In this document: positions 9,344 to 16,659 of the stretch, in pieces
Layout: each line of letters starts with the position of its first letter
How positions within the stretch are numbered: position 1 is the first letter of the stretch
DNA from: Myxococcus landrumus
GTDB lineage: Bacteria > Myxococcota > Myxococcia > Myxococcales > Myxococcaceae
Reading direction: 5' to 3'
DNA: 64,000 nucleotides
Assembly: GCF_017301635.1 (NCBI RefSeq)
Contig: NZ_CP071091.1
Location: 7,742,501 to 7,806,500 of the forward strand
Made by a program: the position numbers and the translations under genes
The notes under the pieces: model-generated
What the model saw: only the letters and a program-made list of their open reading frames with translations
The model's database searches: none
What the model was told of the DNA's origin: nothing

Positions 9344-10510
9344 TCAGTCCCTCATGTAGTGGCAGGTGTATCCGCCGGGATTCTTCACGAGGTAATCCTG
9401 GTGATAGCTCTCGGCGGGGGTGAACTCGCCTGCTTGCACCACCTGGGTGACGACGGGCCGGTTCCACTTGCCGGAGGCGTTGACGCGAGCCTTCACCGCT
9501 TCGGCCACCCGGCGCTGCGCATCGGACTGCACGAAGATGGCGGAGCGATACTGCGTCCCCACGTCGTTGCCCTGCCGGTTGAGCGTCGTCGGGTCATGCA
9601 TGCGGAAGAACCACTTCTCCAGCAGCGTCTCGAAGCTCAAGACCTTCGGGTCGAACACCACGCGCACCGACTCCGCGTGCCCTGTCTCCCCCGAGCTCAC
9701 GTCCTGATACGTCGGGCTCTTCAGGCCGCCGCCCGTGTAGCCGACGTCCGTCTGGAGCACGCCCGGAATCTTGCGCAGCAAGTCCTCCATCCCCCAGAAG
9801 CATCCCCCCGCGAGCAGCGCCGTCTCGGTGACTCCCGCGGCCGCCAGGGCCTTGCCCACGTCTGCCTTCGCGGGTGAAGCACTCGTGGGCTCCCGGCCGA
9901 ACACCTTCAGCCACGCGCCGTAGCCCTCCTTCTCCATCGCTCCCACTGGCACGAAGCGCAGCGACGCGGAGTTGATGCAGTAGCGCGTCCCCAAGGGCTT
10001 CGGCCCATCGTCGAACAGGTGCCCCAGGTGGGTGCCGCCCTTGGAGCGGACCTCGACGCGCTCCATGCCCAGGCTCGAGTCGCGCTTCTCCTCGACCTGT
10101 GACGCATCCACCGGCCGGGTGAAGCTGGGCCAGCCCGTGTTCGAGTCGAACTTGTCTCGCGACGAGAACAACGGCTCGCCGGTGACGACGTCGACGTAGA
10201 GCCCTTCCTCGTGGTTGTTCCAGTAGGCGTTGCGGAACGGCGGCTCCGTCGCCGCCTTCTGCGTCACGTCGTACGCCAGCGGCGAGAGCGTGCGGCGCAG
10301 CTCCTCGTCCGAGGGCTTCTCGTAGCGGCGGGAATCCTTCACGGCCGCCGGGGACTCGGACCGCTGCGCCGGGGTGGTGCCAGGCGTCGCCGCGCTGCTC
10401 GCCTGGGTACACGCCGCCAGCACCGCGAAGACCAGGGACACCATCAGGCGCTTCCAGGGACCCCGGGGCGGGAAGGAACGGGAACCAAAACCGACGGACG
10501 ACATGGCCAT
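9344..10510 (-). CDS. msrBA: Lipoprotein MsrB-MsrA fusion, methionine sulfoxide reductase
   Basis: Bifunctional repair enzyme reducing both methionine sulfoxide epimers in proteins. The signal peptide ends in the lipobox LAAC (Cys34), so it is predicted to be membrane-anchored outside the cytoplasm. Residues ~65-205 are MsrB, with the catalytic Cys178 in RYCIN. Residues ~228-388 are MsrA, with Cys237 in GCFWG. The usual MsrB segment CGWPSF reads TGWPSF here, and the zinc-binding CxxC pairs of many MsrB proteins are absent, so recycling of the MsrB domain may use another cysteine or an external reductant. The order B-A is the reverse of the common MsrA-MsrB fusions. ATG 10510 follows GAGAGG; ATG 10504 is also possible. 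Confidence 0.93.
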   Translation of the reverse strand: MAMSSVGFGSRSFPPRGPWKRLMVSLVFAVLAACTQASSAATPGTTPAQRSESPAAVKDSRRYEKPSDEELRRTLSPLAYDVTQKAATEPPFRNAYWNNHEEGLYVDVVTGEPLFSSRDKFDSNTGWPSFTRPVDASQVEEKRDSSLGMERVEVRSKGGTHLGHLFDDGPKPLGTRYCINSASLRFVPVGAMEKEGYGAWLKVFGREPTSASPAKADVGKALAAAGVTETALLAGGCFWGMEDLLRKIPGVLQTDVGYTGGGLKSPTYQDVSSGETGHAESVRVVFDPKVLSFETLLEKWFFRMHDPTTLNRQGNDVGTQYRSAIFVQSDAQRRVAEAVKARVNASGKWNRPVVTQVVQAGEFTPAESYHQDYLVKNPGGYTCHYMRD

Positions 10511-10634
10511 GAGCCTCTCCGGACGCGCCTTGGAGGACGCGCGTCCTTCACCACGTACGGCCCAGGCCCCAGGTGCGTTTCAGCATTCCGACAACGGGCT
10601 GTCCCGAGGGGAGGGCGGACAGCCAGGATAACGC

Positions 10635-11528
10635 TCAGCCCTGCGGCTCGCCGTCGCCGTCCAGCTCGCGCGAGAACTCCTCCTTCGACAGCAGGCCCTT
10701 GCGCGCCATGATCCGCATCAGCGCCCAGAACTTGCGCTCCAGCTCCTCGACGCGGTCCGGGTCCTCGCGGGCCTGCCCGAAGAGATAGTCCAGGTCATCG
10801 AGTACACCCCCGCCCGTCGGAGGCTTGGGCTTCGCCGAGGCCTGCTCCCGCTTCTGCTTCTGCTGCTCCTCACGCTGGCGGATCAGCTCCGCCAGCGAGG
10901 TGCGCTGTGTCGCCTCGCCGGGAGGCAGCTCCTCGCCGACGATGACCTCTTCGTCATCCTCGACAACGGCCTGGGGCGATGCGGGCCGCGTCGCCGCTGG
11001 AGGCCGGGTGACGGGTGCGGGGCGCGCTCGCGCCACGGGGGCTGTCGCGCTCTTGGCGGCAGCCGAGCCACTCGCCGGCGCGACGGGGACCTTGTGGTAG
11101 TAGCGCAGGATGGCGCCCCGCACGGCGGACAAGGCCGCCACCCGCACGCCGACCTTCAGTCCGGTGGTGAACTCAATCTCCTCCACCGCGGGCATGTTGA
11201 GCGGATCACTCATCGCGACCACGAGCTGCCGCCGGCCGCCCACGCTCTCCAGCGCGATGGGGAACAGGTCATGCTGCTCGCAGAAGCGCGCCCGCAGCAT
11301 GTGCACCGCCGCCCACTCCGGCGTCATCGCCGCCAGGTCCACCTGCGGCATCCCGAGCGCCTGGCTCAGTGCGCCCGCGAGCGTGTCCTCGGTGATCGCC
11401 CCCTGCGCGATGAGGGTCGCTCCCAAACGCTGACCAGACTTCCGGTGGGCCGCGAGCCCCGCCTCGAGCTGGGCGACGCTGATCGCCCGCTGCTCCAACA
11501 GCAGCTCGCCAATGCGCTTCCTCGCCAT
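10635..11528 (-). CDS. Stand-alone MshEN (GspE N-terminal) domain protein
   Basis: 297 residues. The N-terminus has two successive MshEN-type helical motifs. The second, starting RLGATLIAQG and ending LAGALSQ, fits the published c-di-GMP-binding consensus RLGxxLxxxG-x6-LxxxLxxQ at every fixed position. The first (RIGELLLEQ) is slightly degenerate. The fold continues to about residue 155. A Pro/Ala-rich linker (~165-225), an Arg/Gln/Lys coiled segment (~228-255) and a C-terminal helical region follow. There is no Walker A or B motif, so it is not a type II/IV secretion ATPase. It is divergently transcribed from aglRQS, which suggests, without proving, a c-di-GMP link to gliding. The ATG at 11528 sits directly before the first motif. 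Confidence 0.8.
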   Translation of the reverse strand: MARKRIGELLLEQRAISVAQLEAGLAAHRKSGQRLGATLIAQGAITEDTLAGALSQALGMPQVDLAAMTPEWAAVHMLRARFCEQHDLFPIALESVGGRRQLVVAMSDPLNMPAVEEIEFTTGLKVGVRVAALSAVRGAILRYYHKVPVAPASGSAAAKSATAPVARARPAPVTRPPAATRPASPQAVVEDDEEVIVGEELPPGEATQRTSLAELIRQREEQQKQKREQASAKPKPPTGGGVLDDLDYLFGQAREDPDRVEELERKFWALMRIMARKGLLSKEEFSRELDGDGEPQG

Positions 11529-11702
11529 GGCGCGGCATTAACACGCGCCCGCCTGCCCTCGGAAGCGCCGCGCTGGCACAACCGCCGCTTCTTGTGAAGC
11601 CCCCTACAAGACCCGCATTGCGGCTTGTCCGTGGAACATACAAGGGGCACTTCAGCGCAAAATTCCTGTGAGATTTCAGCACTTAACGCCGAGGCCCCTG
11701 CC

Positions 11703-11731
11703 TTGACACCCCAGACAGCCATTCCTAAAGT
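11703..11731 (+). promoter_or_regulatory. Candidate sigma-70-type promoter of aglRQS
   Basis: Perfect -35 box TTGACA (11703-11708), a 17-bp spacer and TAAAGT (11726-11731; four of six matches to TATAAT), in an unusually AT-rich stretch of the 325-bp divergent gap. Transcription would begin near 11738, about 115 bp before aglR. The rest of this gap (11529-11853) holds no gene that I can see. Confidence 0.55.
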
Positions 11732-11853
11732 CGGGACCACCGTTTTCAACATCCATTCCTGCCGCCCACTCATCTCGGGCGCACGCCCGGGGGGGCGACA
11801 GGTTCTGGAAGGTCCGGAAGCGCCGGGCCGAGCCGCCGTGGAGGCAAGACGCG

Positions 11854-12594
11854 ATGAACCTGGGGTTTTTGACGAATCTGGCCGTGCTCGCCAACGCGGG
11901 TGGACCCGAGCGGGGCTTCTTCGAAGAGGTCGCCAGGCGTTGGGAGGCCGGTCAGTGGGGTATGTACCCCATCGCGGCCTGTCTGGTGGTTGCGCTGGCC
12001 ATCATGGTGGAGCGCAGCATCGTGTTGTTCGGCAAGGCCTCCATCAACAAGGAAGCCTTCCTCCGCGGGCTGAAGAAGCACATCTACGCGGGTGACCTGG
12101 ACAAGGCCATCAACTACGTGGCCGGCCAGAAGTCCACGCCGCTGACCAACGTCATCAAGGCGGGCCTGATGAACGTCCCCAAGGGCCAGGACGAGGTCCA
12201 GGCCGCGCTGGACGAGGCCTCCCTCCGCGAGACGCCGCGCCTGGAGGCCCGCAGCGGCTACCTGGCGATGCTCGGCAACGCGGCGATGCTCGCCGGTCTG
12301 CTCGGAACGGTGTCCGGTCTGATTTCCTGCTTCGAGGCCGTGGCCAACGTGAACCCGGCCGACAAGGCGACCATTCTCGCCAACGGTATCTCCGAAGCCA
12401 TGAACTGCACGGGCTTCGGGCTGGTGACGGCGATTCCCTGCCTCATCGCCTTCTCCGTGCTGATGGGCCGCACCCAGTCGCTGGTCAATGACATCAACGA
12501 GACCAGCGTCTCCGTGCTGAACCTCATCGTGGCCAACAAGGACAAGTTCAAGAACCTGAACGTCCCCTCCGCCCGGGACCACCACGACGACTGA
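11854..12594 (+). CDS. aglR: AglR, TolQ/MotA/ExbB-type gliding motor subunit
   Basis: Stator channel subunit of the myxobacterial A-motility (focal adhesion) motor, which uses proton motive force across the inner membrane. The 246 residues show the TolQ/ExbB plan: one membrane helix (~37-57), a cytoplasmic domain (~60-140), then two helices (~145-170 and ~195-220) containing the GLLGTVSGLI segment typical of MotA/TolQ/ExbB. Two TolR-like genes follow, the order known for M. xanthus aglR-aglQ-aglS. GGAGG lies 11 bp before the ATG. A strong promoter candidate is upstream and a highly structured 123-bp gap separates it from aglQ. Confidence 0.92.
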   Translation: MNLGFLTNLAVLANAGGPERGFFEEVARRWEAGQWGMYPIAACLVVALAIMVERSIVLFGKASINKEAFLRGLKKHIYAGDLDKAINYVAGQKSTPLTNVIKAGLMNVPKGQDEVQAALDEASLRETPRLEARSGYLAMLGNAAMLAGLLGTVSGLISCFEAVANVNPADKATILANGISEAMNCTGFGLVTAIPCLIAFSVLMGRTQSLVNDINETSVSVLNLIVANKDKFKNLNVPSARDHHDD

Positions 12595-12596
12595 GT

Positions 12597-12666
12597 CGGG
12601 CTCCCGTCTGGGAACCCGGAGCCCGGGCACGCTGTCCTGTCCCCGTGAGGGGAACATGGCGTGCCC
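12597..12666 (+). promoter_or_regulatory. Structured intercistronic RNA between aglR and aglQ
   Basis: Two adjacent stems begin two bases after the aglR stop. The first is CGGGCTCC/GGAGCCCG (12597-12604 with 12618-12625). The second is GGGCACGC/GCGTGCCC (12625-12632 with 12659-12666), enclosing a small hairpin TCCCC-GTGA-GGGGA (12640-12653). The two outer stems share base 12625. A short TTT run follows. It could attenuate or process the transcript and so set the AglR to AglQ/AglS ratio (inference). Confidence 0.6.
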
Positions 12667-12717
12667 CTTTCAGTCTCTTCCGCGCTTCACCGCGCGGGGC
12701 CGCAGGAGGAGAACGCC

Positions 12718-13206
12718 ATGGCCGGCGGAATGGACACAGGTGGTGGTGGCAAAGGTGGCAAGAAGCCGCTCGATGCCGCCATCAACCTGACCGCATTCAT
12801 CGACCTGATGGCAGTGACCATCAGCTTCCTCATCATGACGGCCGTCTGGACACAGATTGGCCGTCTCCAGGTGTCCCAGGCGGGAGGTCCCTCCACGGAG
12901 GAGGAGCCGCCCCCGACGGAGACCAAGACAGTGCAGTTGACGCTGCTCATCACCCCGACGGAGCTGCGGCTGTCGGCGGACCAGAGCACGTTCGACCCCA
13001 TCCCCCTCACCAAGGACGGCAAGGGCAAGACGGACCTGTCCAAGCTGGTGGCGCGCTTCAAGGAGTTGAAGGCGCAGCTGCCGGACCAGACGGCCATCAC
13101 CCTTCAGCCCGAGGACAAGGTCCGCTACGAGGACCTGGTCCGCATCATCGACGAGTGCATCGGCTCTGGGTTGCCCCAGGTGTCGGTGTCCGCGGCGATG
13201 GGCTAG
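12718..13206 (+). CDS. aglQ: AglQ, TolR/ExbD-type gliding motor subunit
   Basis: Partner of AglR in the proton-driven gliding motor; inner membrane with a periplasmic domain. 162 residues: a Gly-rich N-terminus, one membrane helix (~24-46) carrying the proton-binding Asp29 in the sequence FIDLMAV, equivalent to the essential Asp28 of M. xanthus AglQ, then a periplasmic ExbD/TolR domain. The ATG at 12718 has an excellent AGGAGG seven bases upstream. The upstream in-frame GTG at 12661 lies in the structured spacer and is rejected. aglS follows 24 bp later. Confidence 0.92.
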   Translation: MAGGMDTGGGGKGGKKPLDAAINLTAFIDLMAVTISFLIMTAVWTQIGRLQVSQAGGPSTEEEPPPTETKTVQLTLLITPTELRLSADQSTFDPIPLTKDGKGKTDLSKLVARFKELKAQLPDQTAITLQPEDKVRYEDLVRIIDECIGSGLPQVSVSAAMG

Positions 13207-13230
13207 CCGAGCACGGAGCCACATCCAGTC

Positions 13231-13812
13231 ATGGCCATCAAGGTTCCAGGCAAGCGGTACGGCAAGCGTCTCCAGCACTCGAGGGTGTTCGGGCATGGCG
13301 CCGCGCATGCGAAGCGCAGCGGCTACGCGGACCTGCTCATCACTCCGCTGGTCGATATGTTCGTCATCATCGTGCTCTTCCTCATCGCGAACTTCTCCGC
13401 GACGGGTGAGGTGCTGATGATGACCAAGGACATCCAGCTCCCCGAGGCGGTCCACGTCCAGGAAGTGGAGATGCACCCGGTCGTCATGGTGTCCGGCGAG
13501 CAGGTCAGCGTGTCCGGCACCATCGTCGGTCGCGTGGAGGACTTCTCCAAGGACGAGTACCTCAACATTCCCGCGCTGGAGGAGAAGCTGCGGGACATGA
13601 AGAAGCAGTTCGAGGACCTGCACGCGATGGCGAACGATGACGCCAATACGTTCAAGGGCGACATCAACATCCAGGCTCACAAGGATGTGGAGTACGCCAT
13701 CATCAAGCGGGTGATGTTCAGCTGCGCCACGGCCGGCTACAACAACATCAACTTCGCGGTGCTCACCACGGCGGGCAGTGAAGGCGGCGCCACGGCGGCG
13801 GCGACTCACTGA
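13231..13812 (+). CDS. aglS: AglS, second TolR/ExbD-type gliding motor subunit
   Basis: 193 residues, third gene of the gliding-motor operon. A basic N-terminal tail (~1-30), a membrane helix (~34-55) with Asp42 in LVDMFVI at the proton-carrying position, and a periplasmic ExbD-like domain (~60-185). M. xanthus requires both TolR-like proteins for A-motility. Start ATG 13231, 24 bp after the aglQ stop; no strong Shine-Dalgarno is visible, so translation may depend on coupling. A strong intrinsic terminator lies 28 bp past the stop and ends the operon. Confidence 0.92.
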   Translation: MAIKVPGKRYGKRLQHSRVFGHGAAHAKRSGYADLLITPLVDMFVIIVLFLIANFSATGEVLMMTKDIQLPEAVHVQEVEMHPVVMVSGEQVSVSGTIVGRVEDFSKDEYLNIPALEEKLRDMKKQFEDLHAMANDDANTFKGDINIQAHKDVEYAIIKRVMFSCATAGYNNINFAVLTTAGSEGGATAAATH

Positions 13813-13840
13813 CCGGGTGGAGCGGGCTCTCGATGCCCTG

Positions 13841-13879
13841 AACGCCCTGGCCCTGGTGGCCGGGGCGTTCTTGTTTTTT
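13841..13879 (+). terminator. Rho-independent terminator of aglRQS
   Basis: 12-bp stem AACGCCCTGGCC / GGCCGGGGCGTT with one G-U pair and a 5-nt loop, followed by CTTGTTTTTT. This is the most canonical intrinsic terminator in the window. It separates aglS from the next gene. Confidence 0.9.
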
Positions 13880-13895
13880 CTGGAGACTTCATCCC

Positions 13896-14555
13896 ATGCA
13901 GCTTCGTGCCGTCTTCTTCGACCTTGATGGGACCTTGGTGGATTCGCTGGGGGACATCGCGGACGCGATGAACCACTCCCTCGCGCGACATGGCCTCCCC
14001 ACGCATCCCGAGTCCGCCTACCGCCACTTCGTGGGAGAGGGCGTGCGGGAGCTGGCTCGCCGGGCGGTGCCGGCGGGGCGCGAGGAGCTGGCGGCGCCCG
14101 TGCTGGAGACGTATCGCCCGTACTACGAGGAGCACCTCTTCGACCGCACGGCGGCCTACCCCGGCATCCTCGGGATGCTCTCCGCGCTCGCGGAGCACGG
14201 AGTGGTGATGGGGGTGCTGAGCAACAAGTCGGATGGCGCCGTGAAGCGGCTGGTGGAGCGGCTGCTGCCAGGGGTGCCCTTCCGGGGGGTGTATGGCGAG
14301 CGGCAGGGTGTGCCTCGCAAGCCGGACCCGACGGCGGTGCTGGGCATGGCGGCGGAGCTGGGTGTGACGCCGCTGACGTGTGGCTTCGTGGGCGACACGT
14401 CGGTGGACATGCTGACGGCGCGCGCGGCGGGCATGTACGGCGTGGGCGTCACGTGGGGCTTCCGGGATGCGGCGGAGCTGCACTCGAATGGGGCGCGCGC
14501 GGTGGCGACGACTGCGGAGGAGCTGCTGGCGGCGCTGCGCACCGCGCGGCCTTGA
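13896..14555 (+). CDS. gph: HAD hydrolase, phosphoglycolate phosphatase-like
   Basis: 219-residue cytoplasmic HAD-superfamily phosphatase. Motif I is FFDLDGTLVDS (residues ~8-18; nucleophile and acid Asp), motif II LSNKS (~108), motif III the Lys in RKPDP (~145), and motif IV GDTSVDM (~168). A helical type-1 cap lies between motifs I and II. Length and motifs fit Gph-type phosphoglycolate phosphatases, but related HAD enzymes act on other small phosphates, so the substrate is not certain. It starts 16 bp after the aglS terminator and so probably has its own promoter or limited read-through. Confidence 0.85.
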   Translation: MQLRAVFFDLDGTLVDSLGDIADAMNHSLARHGLPTHPESAYRHFVGEGVRELARRAVPAGREELAAPVLETYRPYYEEHLFDRTAAYPGILGMLSALAEHGVVMGVLSNKSDGAVKRLVERLLPGVPFRGVYGERQGVPRKPDPTAVLGMAAELGVTPLTCGFVGDTSVDMLTARAAGMYGVGVTWGFRDAAELHSNGARAVATTAEELLAALRTARP

Positions 14556-14667
14556 AACATCTCGTCGCCATGTGTCGACACGGTGTGCTCACGAACATTG
14601 AGCGCGCCGTGGGTTGTGACGGTGGCCCCCGTGAGGTCTACGGTGGGCTCCTTCCGAGTGAGCCCCC

Positions 14668-15291
14668 ATGAACTCTCCGCGCTTCGATTCAAGCCGCACC
14701 CGTCGCTGCCTGCGCGCCTGGCAATGGACGCGACAGGACACGCCAGGCAGTGAGTACTGCGAGCTGTGGGAGCTCGATGAGGGCTGGGGGCTGACCGGCA
14801 GCGTGGTGCTCGCGGAGGAGGGCATGCCTTGCCTCGCGGAGTACTCCGTGGAGGCGGACGCGCGATGGCTCACGCGAGAGGCGCGCATCCTCCTGCGCAG
14901 AGGTGGAACATCCCAGTCCCTGGTCCTTCGCGTGGATGCGCAGCGGCGCTGGTGGCGCGGTGACGAGGAGGTCCCCCAGTTCCGAGGCTGCACCGACGTG
15001 GACCTCGCCTTCACTCCCTCCACGAACACGCTGCCCATCCGACGGCTGGGCCTCGAGGTGGGCCAGGCGCAGGATGTGACGGCCGCGTGGGTGCGCATGC
15101 CGGACCTCTCGCTGGTGCCCTTGCCGCAGCGCTACACCCGCCTGGGGGCCACGCGCTATCGCTACGAGAGCCGGGGAGGGAGCTTCGTCTCGGAAGTGGA
15201 GACCGATGAGCTGGGCCTCGTGACGCGATATCCGCCCGCATGGGAGCGCATCGCGACCGGGGCTCCCGACACGGGGCGTGGCTTTCGCTGA
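14668..15291 (+). CDS. Putative glycolipid-binding (DUF1089-type) protein
   Basis: 207 residues, no signal peptide or membrane helix. The pattern AWQW...EYCELWELDEGWGLTG near the N-terminus, followed by a beta-rich sequence, matches the family Pfam names putative glycolipid-binding (DUF1089). The biochemical role of that family is unproven. The start ATG is preceded by an inverted repeat GGGCTC-N9-GAGCCC (14645-14665) and lacks a clear Shine-Dalgarno. The 81-bp gap to the next gene suggests only loose linkage. Confidence 0.7.
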   Translation: MNSPRFDSSRTRRCLRAWQWTRQDTPGSEYCELWELDEGWGLTGSVVLAEEGMPCLAEYSVEADARWLTREARILLRRGGTSQSLVLRVDAQRRWWRGDEEVPQFRGCTDVDLAFTPSTNTLPIRRLGLEVGQAQDVTAAWVRMPDLSLVPLPQRYTRLGATRYRYESRGGSFVSEVETDELGLVTRYPPAWERIATGAPDTGRGFR

Positions 15292-15371
15292 GGGCTCGTG
15301 ACTCCTACGATGGTGGGCACGGCCTCGGCGGAGCTGGACCTCGAAGCGGCGTGGCCCCTGGAGCGTCCGAC

Positions 15372-16175
15372 GTGAGTGCATCCGAGAAACAAGCCGCGCC
15401 GCTCGCGCCGGCCATGGATTCAGCGCGGCCGGGGGGCTCGTCGGAGGGGGTGTCTCCGGTTCCCGCGCGGAAGATGAAGCACGTGGCGAAGGCGGGCCTG
15501 AAGGTGCTCCTGCGCACGGTTCCCTCGCTCCTGGGCACCTGCTTGTGGGGCGCGCTGAAGGGCTTCTTCCTCTTCGGCTTCGTGGGGCTGGCGCTGGCGG
15601 CGGCTTTCATCGCCATCCCGCGCACTCTGGGCTGGTCCGCGACGCCCACCGGGTTGGAGGTGTTGAGCCTGGTGCTCTCACCCCTCTCGCTGGCGTTGGC
15701 GGGCGCGTATGTCCTGATGCTCCATGCGGTCGCCTCACGGCTCGCCCAGGAGGCGCAGGAGCGGCGCTGGATGGCTCATGCCTACGCCATCCTCAAGCCC
15801 GCGGCGCTCCAGGTCGCCCAGCGCCTCCGAGGCTCGGGGCGGCTGGAGCGCAAGGAGCTGCTCCTCGCCGTCGAGGAGTCCGTGGCGGAGCGACTGGGCG
15901 ACCCCTCCCAGGCCCGGTCTCCTGCCTCGCAGTTGGAGCGCTTCCTCATGGAGCAATCCCGCCGCGTCCTGGGTGTCATCGCCCTGCGGGCGGTGCTCAC
16001 GGCGCCGGATGTCCCGACGGCGGTGCAGGAGCTGGAGACGCTCGCGGTGGACCGGCTGGAGATGGTGTTGGTGGAGCGGCTGGAGGACTTGTTCTTCGTT
16101 CAGCAGGTGCTCGTGCTGGGCGCGGGACTGCTCGTGGCCGCCATCCCCGCCTTCATCCTGTTGTTCTCACGCTGA
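15372..16175 (+). CDS. Two- to three-helix membrane protein of unknown function
   Basis: 267 residues from GTG 15372, chosen because GGAG lies about ten bases upstream and the upstream frame is low-complexity read-through. ATG 15414 is an alternative. A polar N-terminus (~1-40) is followed by a hydrophobic helix (~55-85, LFGFVGLALAAAFIA), a second (~95-115) and a C-terminal one (~245-265). Between them is a cytoplasmic helical domain rich in Arg and Glu. I do not recognise the family. Confidence 0.6.
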   Translation: MSASEKQAAPLAPAMDSARPGGSSEGVSPVPARKMKHVAKAGLKVLLRTVPSLLGTCLWGALKGFFLFGFVGLALAAAFIAIPRTLGWSATPTGLEVLSLVLSPLSLALAGAYVLMLHAVASRLAQEAQERRWMAHAYAILKPAALQVAQRLRGSGRLERKELLLAVEESVAERLGDPSQARSPASQLERFLMEQSRRVLGVIALRAVLTAPDVPTAVQELETLAVDRLEMVLVERLEDLFFVQQVLVLGAGLLVAAIPAFILLFSR

Positions 16176-16186
16176 ATGAGAGGCTG

Positions 16187-16221
16187 AAAAAACACGGGCC
16201 GGCCTCCCCCGAAGCCGGCCC
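16187..16221 (-). terminator. Intrinsic terminator (minus strand)
   Basis: 8-bp GC stem GGGCCGGC/GCCGGCCC with a 10-nt loop and, on the minus strand, a run of six T shortly after the stem. It lies 27 bp past the stop of the small minus-strand gene and 12 bp past the stop of the convergent plus-strand gene. Confidence 0.75.
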
Positions 16222-16247
16222 GCGCGCCACGCCATGCCACCGCGGCG

Positions 16248-16469
16248 CTAGACGACGGTGACGCGGTATTTCTCCTGGTCCTCCGCGCGGTTGTACGCGG
16301 TGGCGGCGGCGATGATGTGGCACACCCAGCCGAGGCATCCGCCGGTTCCCACCCAGAAGCCGGGTGTGATGATGAGCCAGAACAGCCCGCGCAGGATGTC
16401 CCCGTTATAGATCTGCCCCACACCAGGAATCAGGAAAGACAGCAGGGCTGCGACACCGGGACGCGACAT
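16248..16469 (-). CDS. Small TM2-like membrane protein
   Basis: 73 residues, with two hydrophobic helices (~4-22 and ~28-50). The motif FLIPGVGQIYNGD followed by RGLFWL is typical of the TM2/DUF5683-like class of small membrane proteins, whose function is generally unknown. ATG 16469 is chosen over the longer frame because AAGGAGG lies 10 bases upstream, one of the strongest ribosome sites in the window. The tail (EDQEKYRVTVV) is polar. It is divergent from the MASE1 hybrid kinase. Confidence 0.8.
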   Translation of the reverse strand: MSRPGVAALLSFLIPGVGQIYNGDILRGLFWLIITPGFWVGTGGCLGWVCHIIAAATAYNRAEDQEKYRVTVV

Positions 16470-16659
16470 CGTCGTGGTACCTCCTTGTCGAGTCCTACGA
16501 AGCCCCCGCCACACGATTGCATTCGCGGGGGGAGCCTATTGGTTCCTGGACGCTTGGTTGCCCCACGAGACGAGGGGAAGGTGCAATACCGGGCCCGGCC
16601 CGCTACGATGCATTCACTTTTGTGAGCCCGTCGGGTCGGCGGACGGACTTATCGGGGGG

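Noticed and set aside
11574..11589. TGGCAC with GC 10 bases later, resembling a sigma-54 promoter near aglR
   Set aside because: The -12 element reads CCGC instead of TTGC, and it is 265 bp from aglR; the TTGACA site is better.
12661..12717. GTG start giving AglQ 19 extra residues
   Set aside because: It lies in the structured spacer with no ribosome site; ATG 12718 has AGGAGG and the expected N-terminus.
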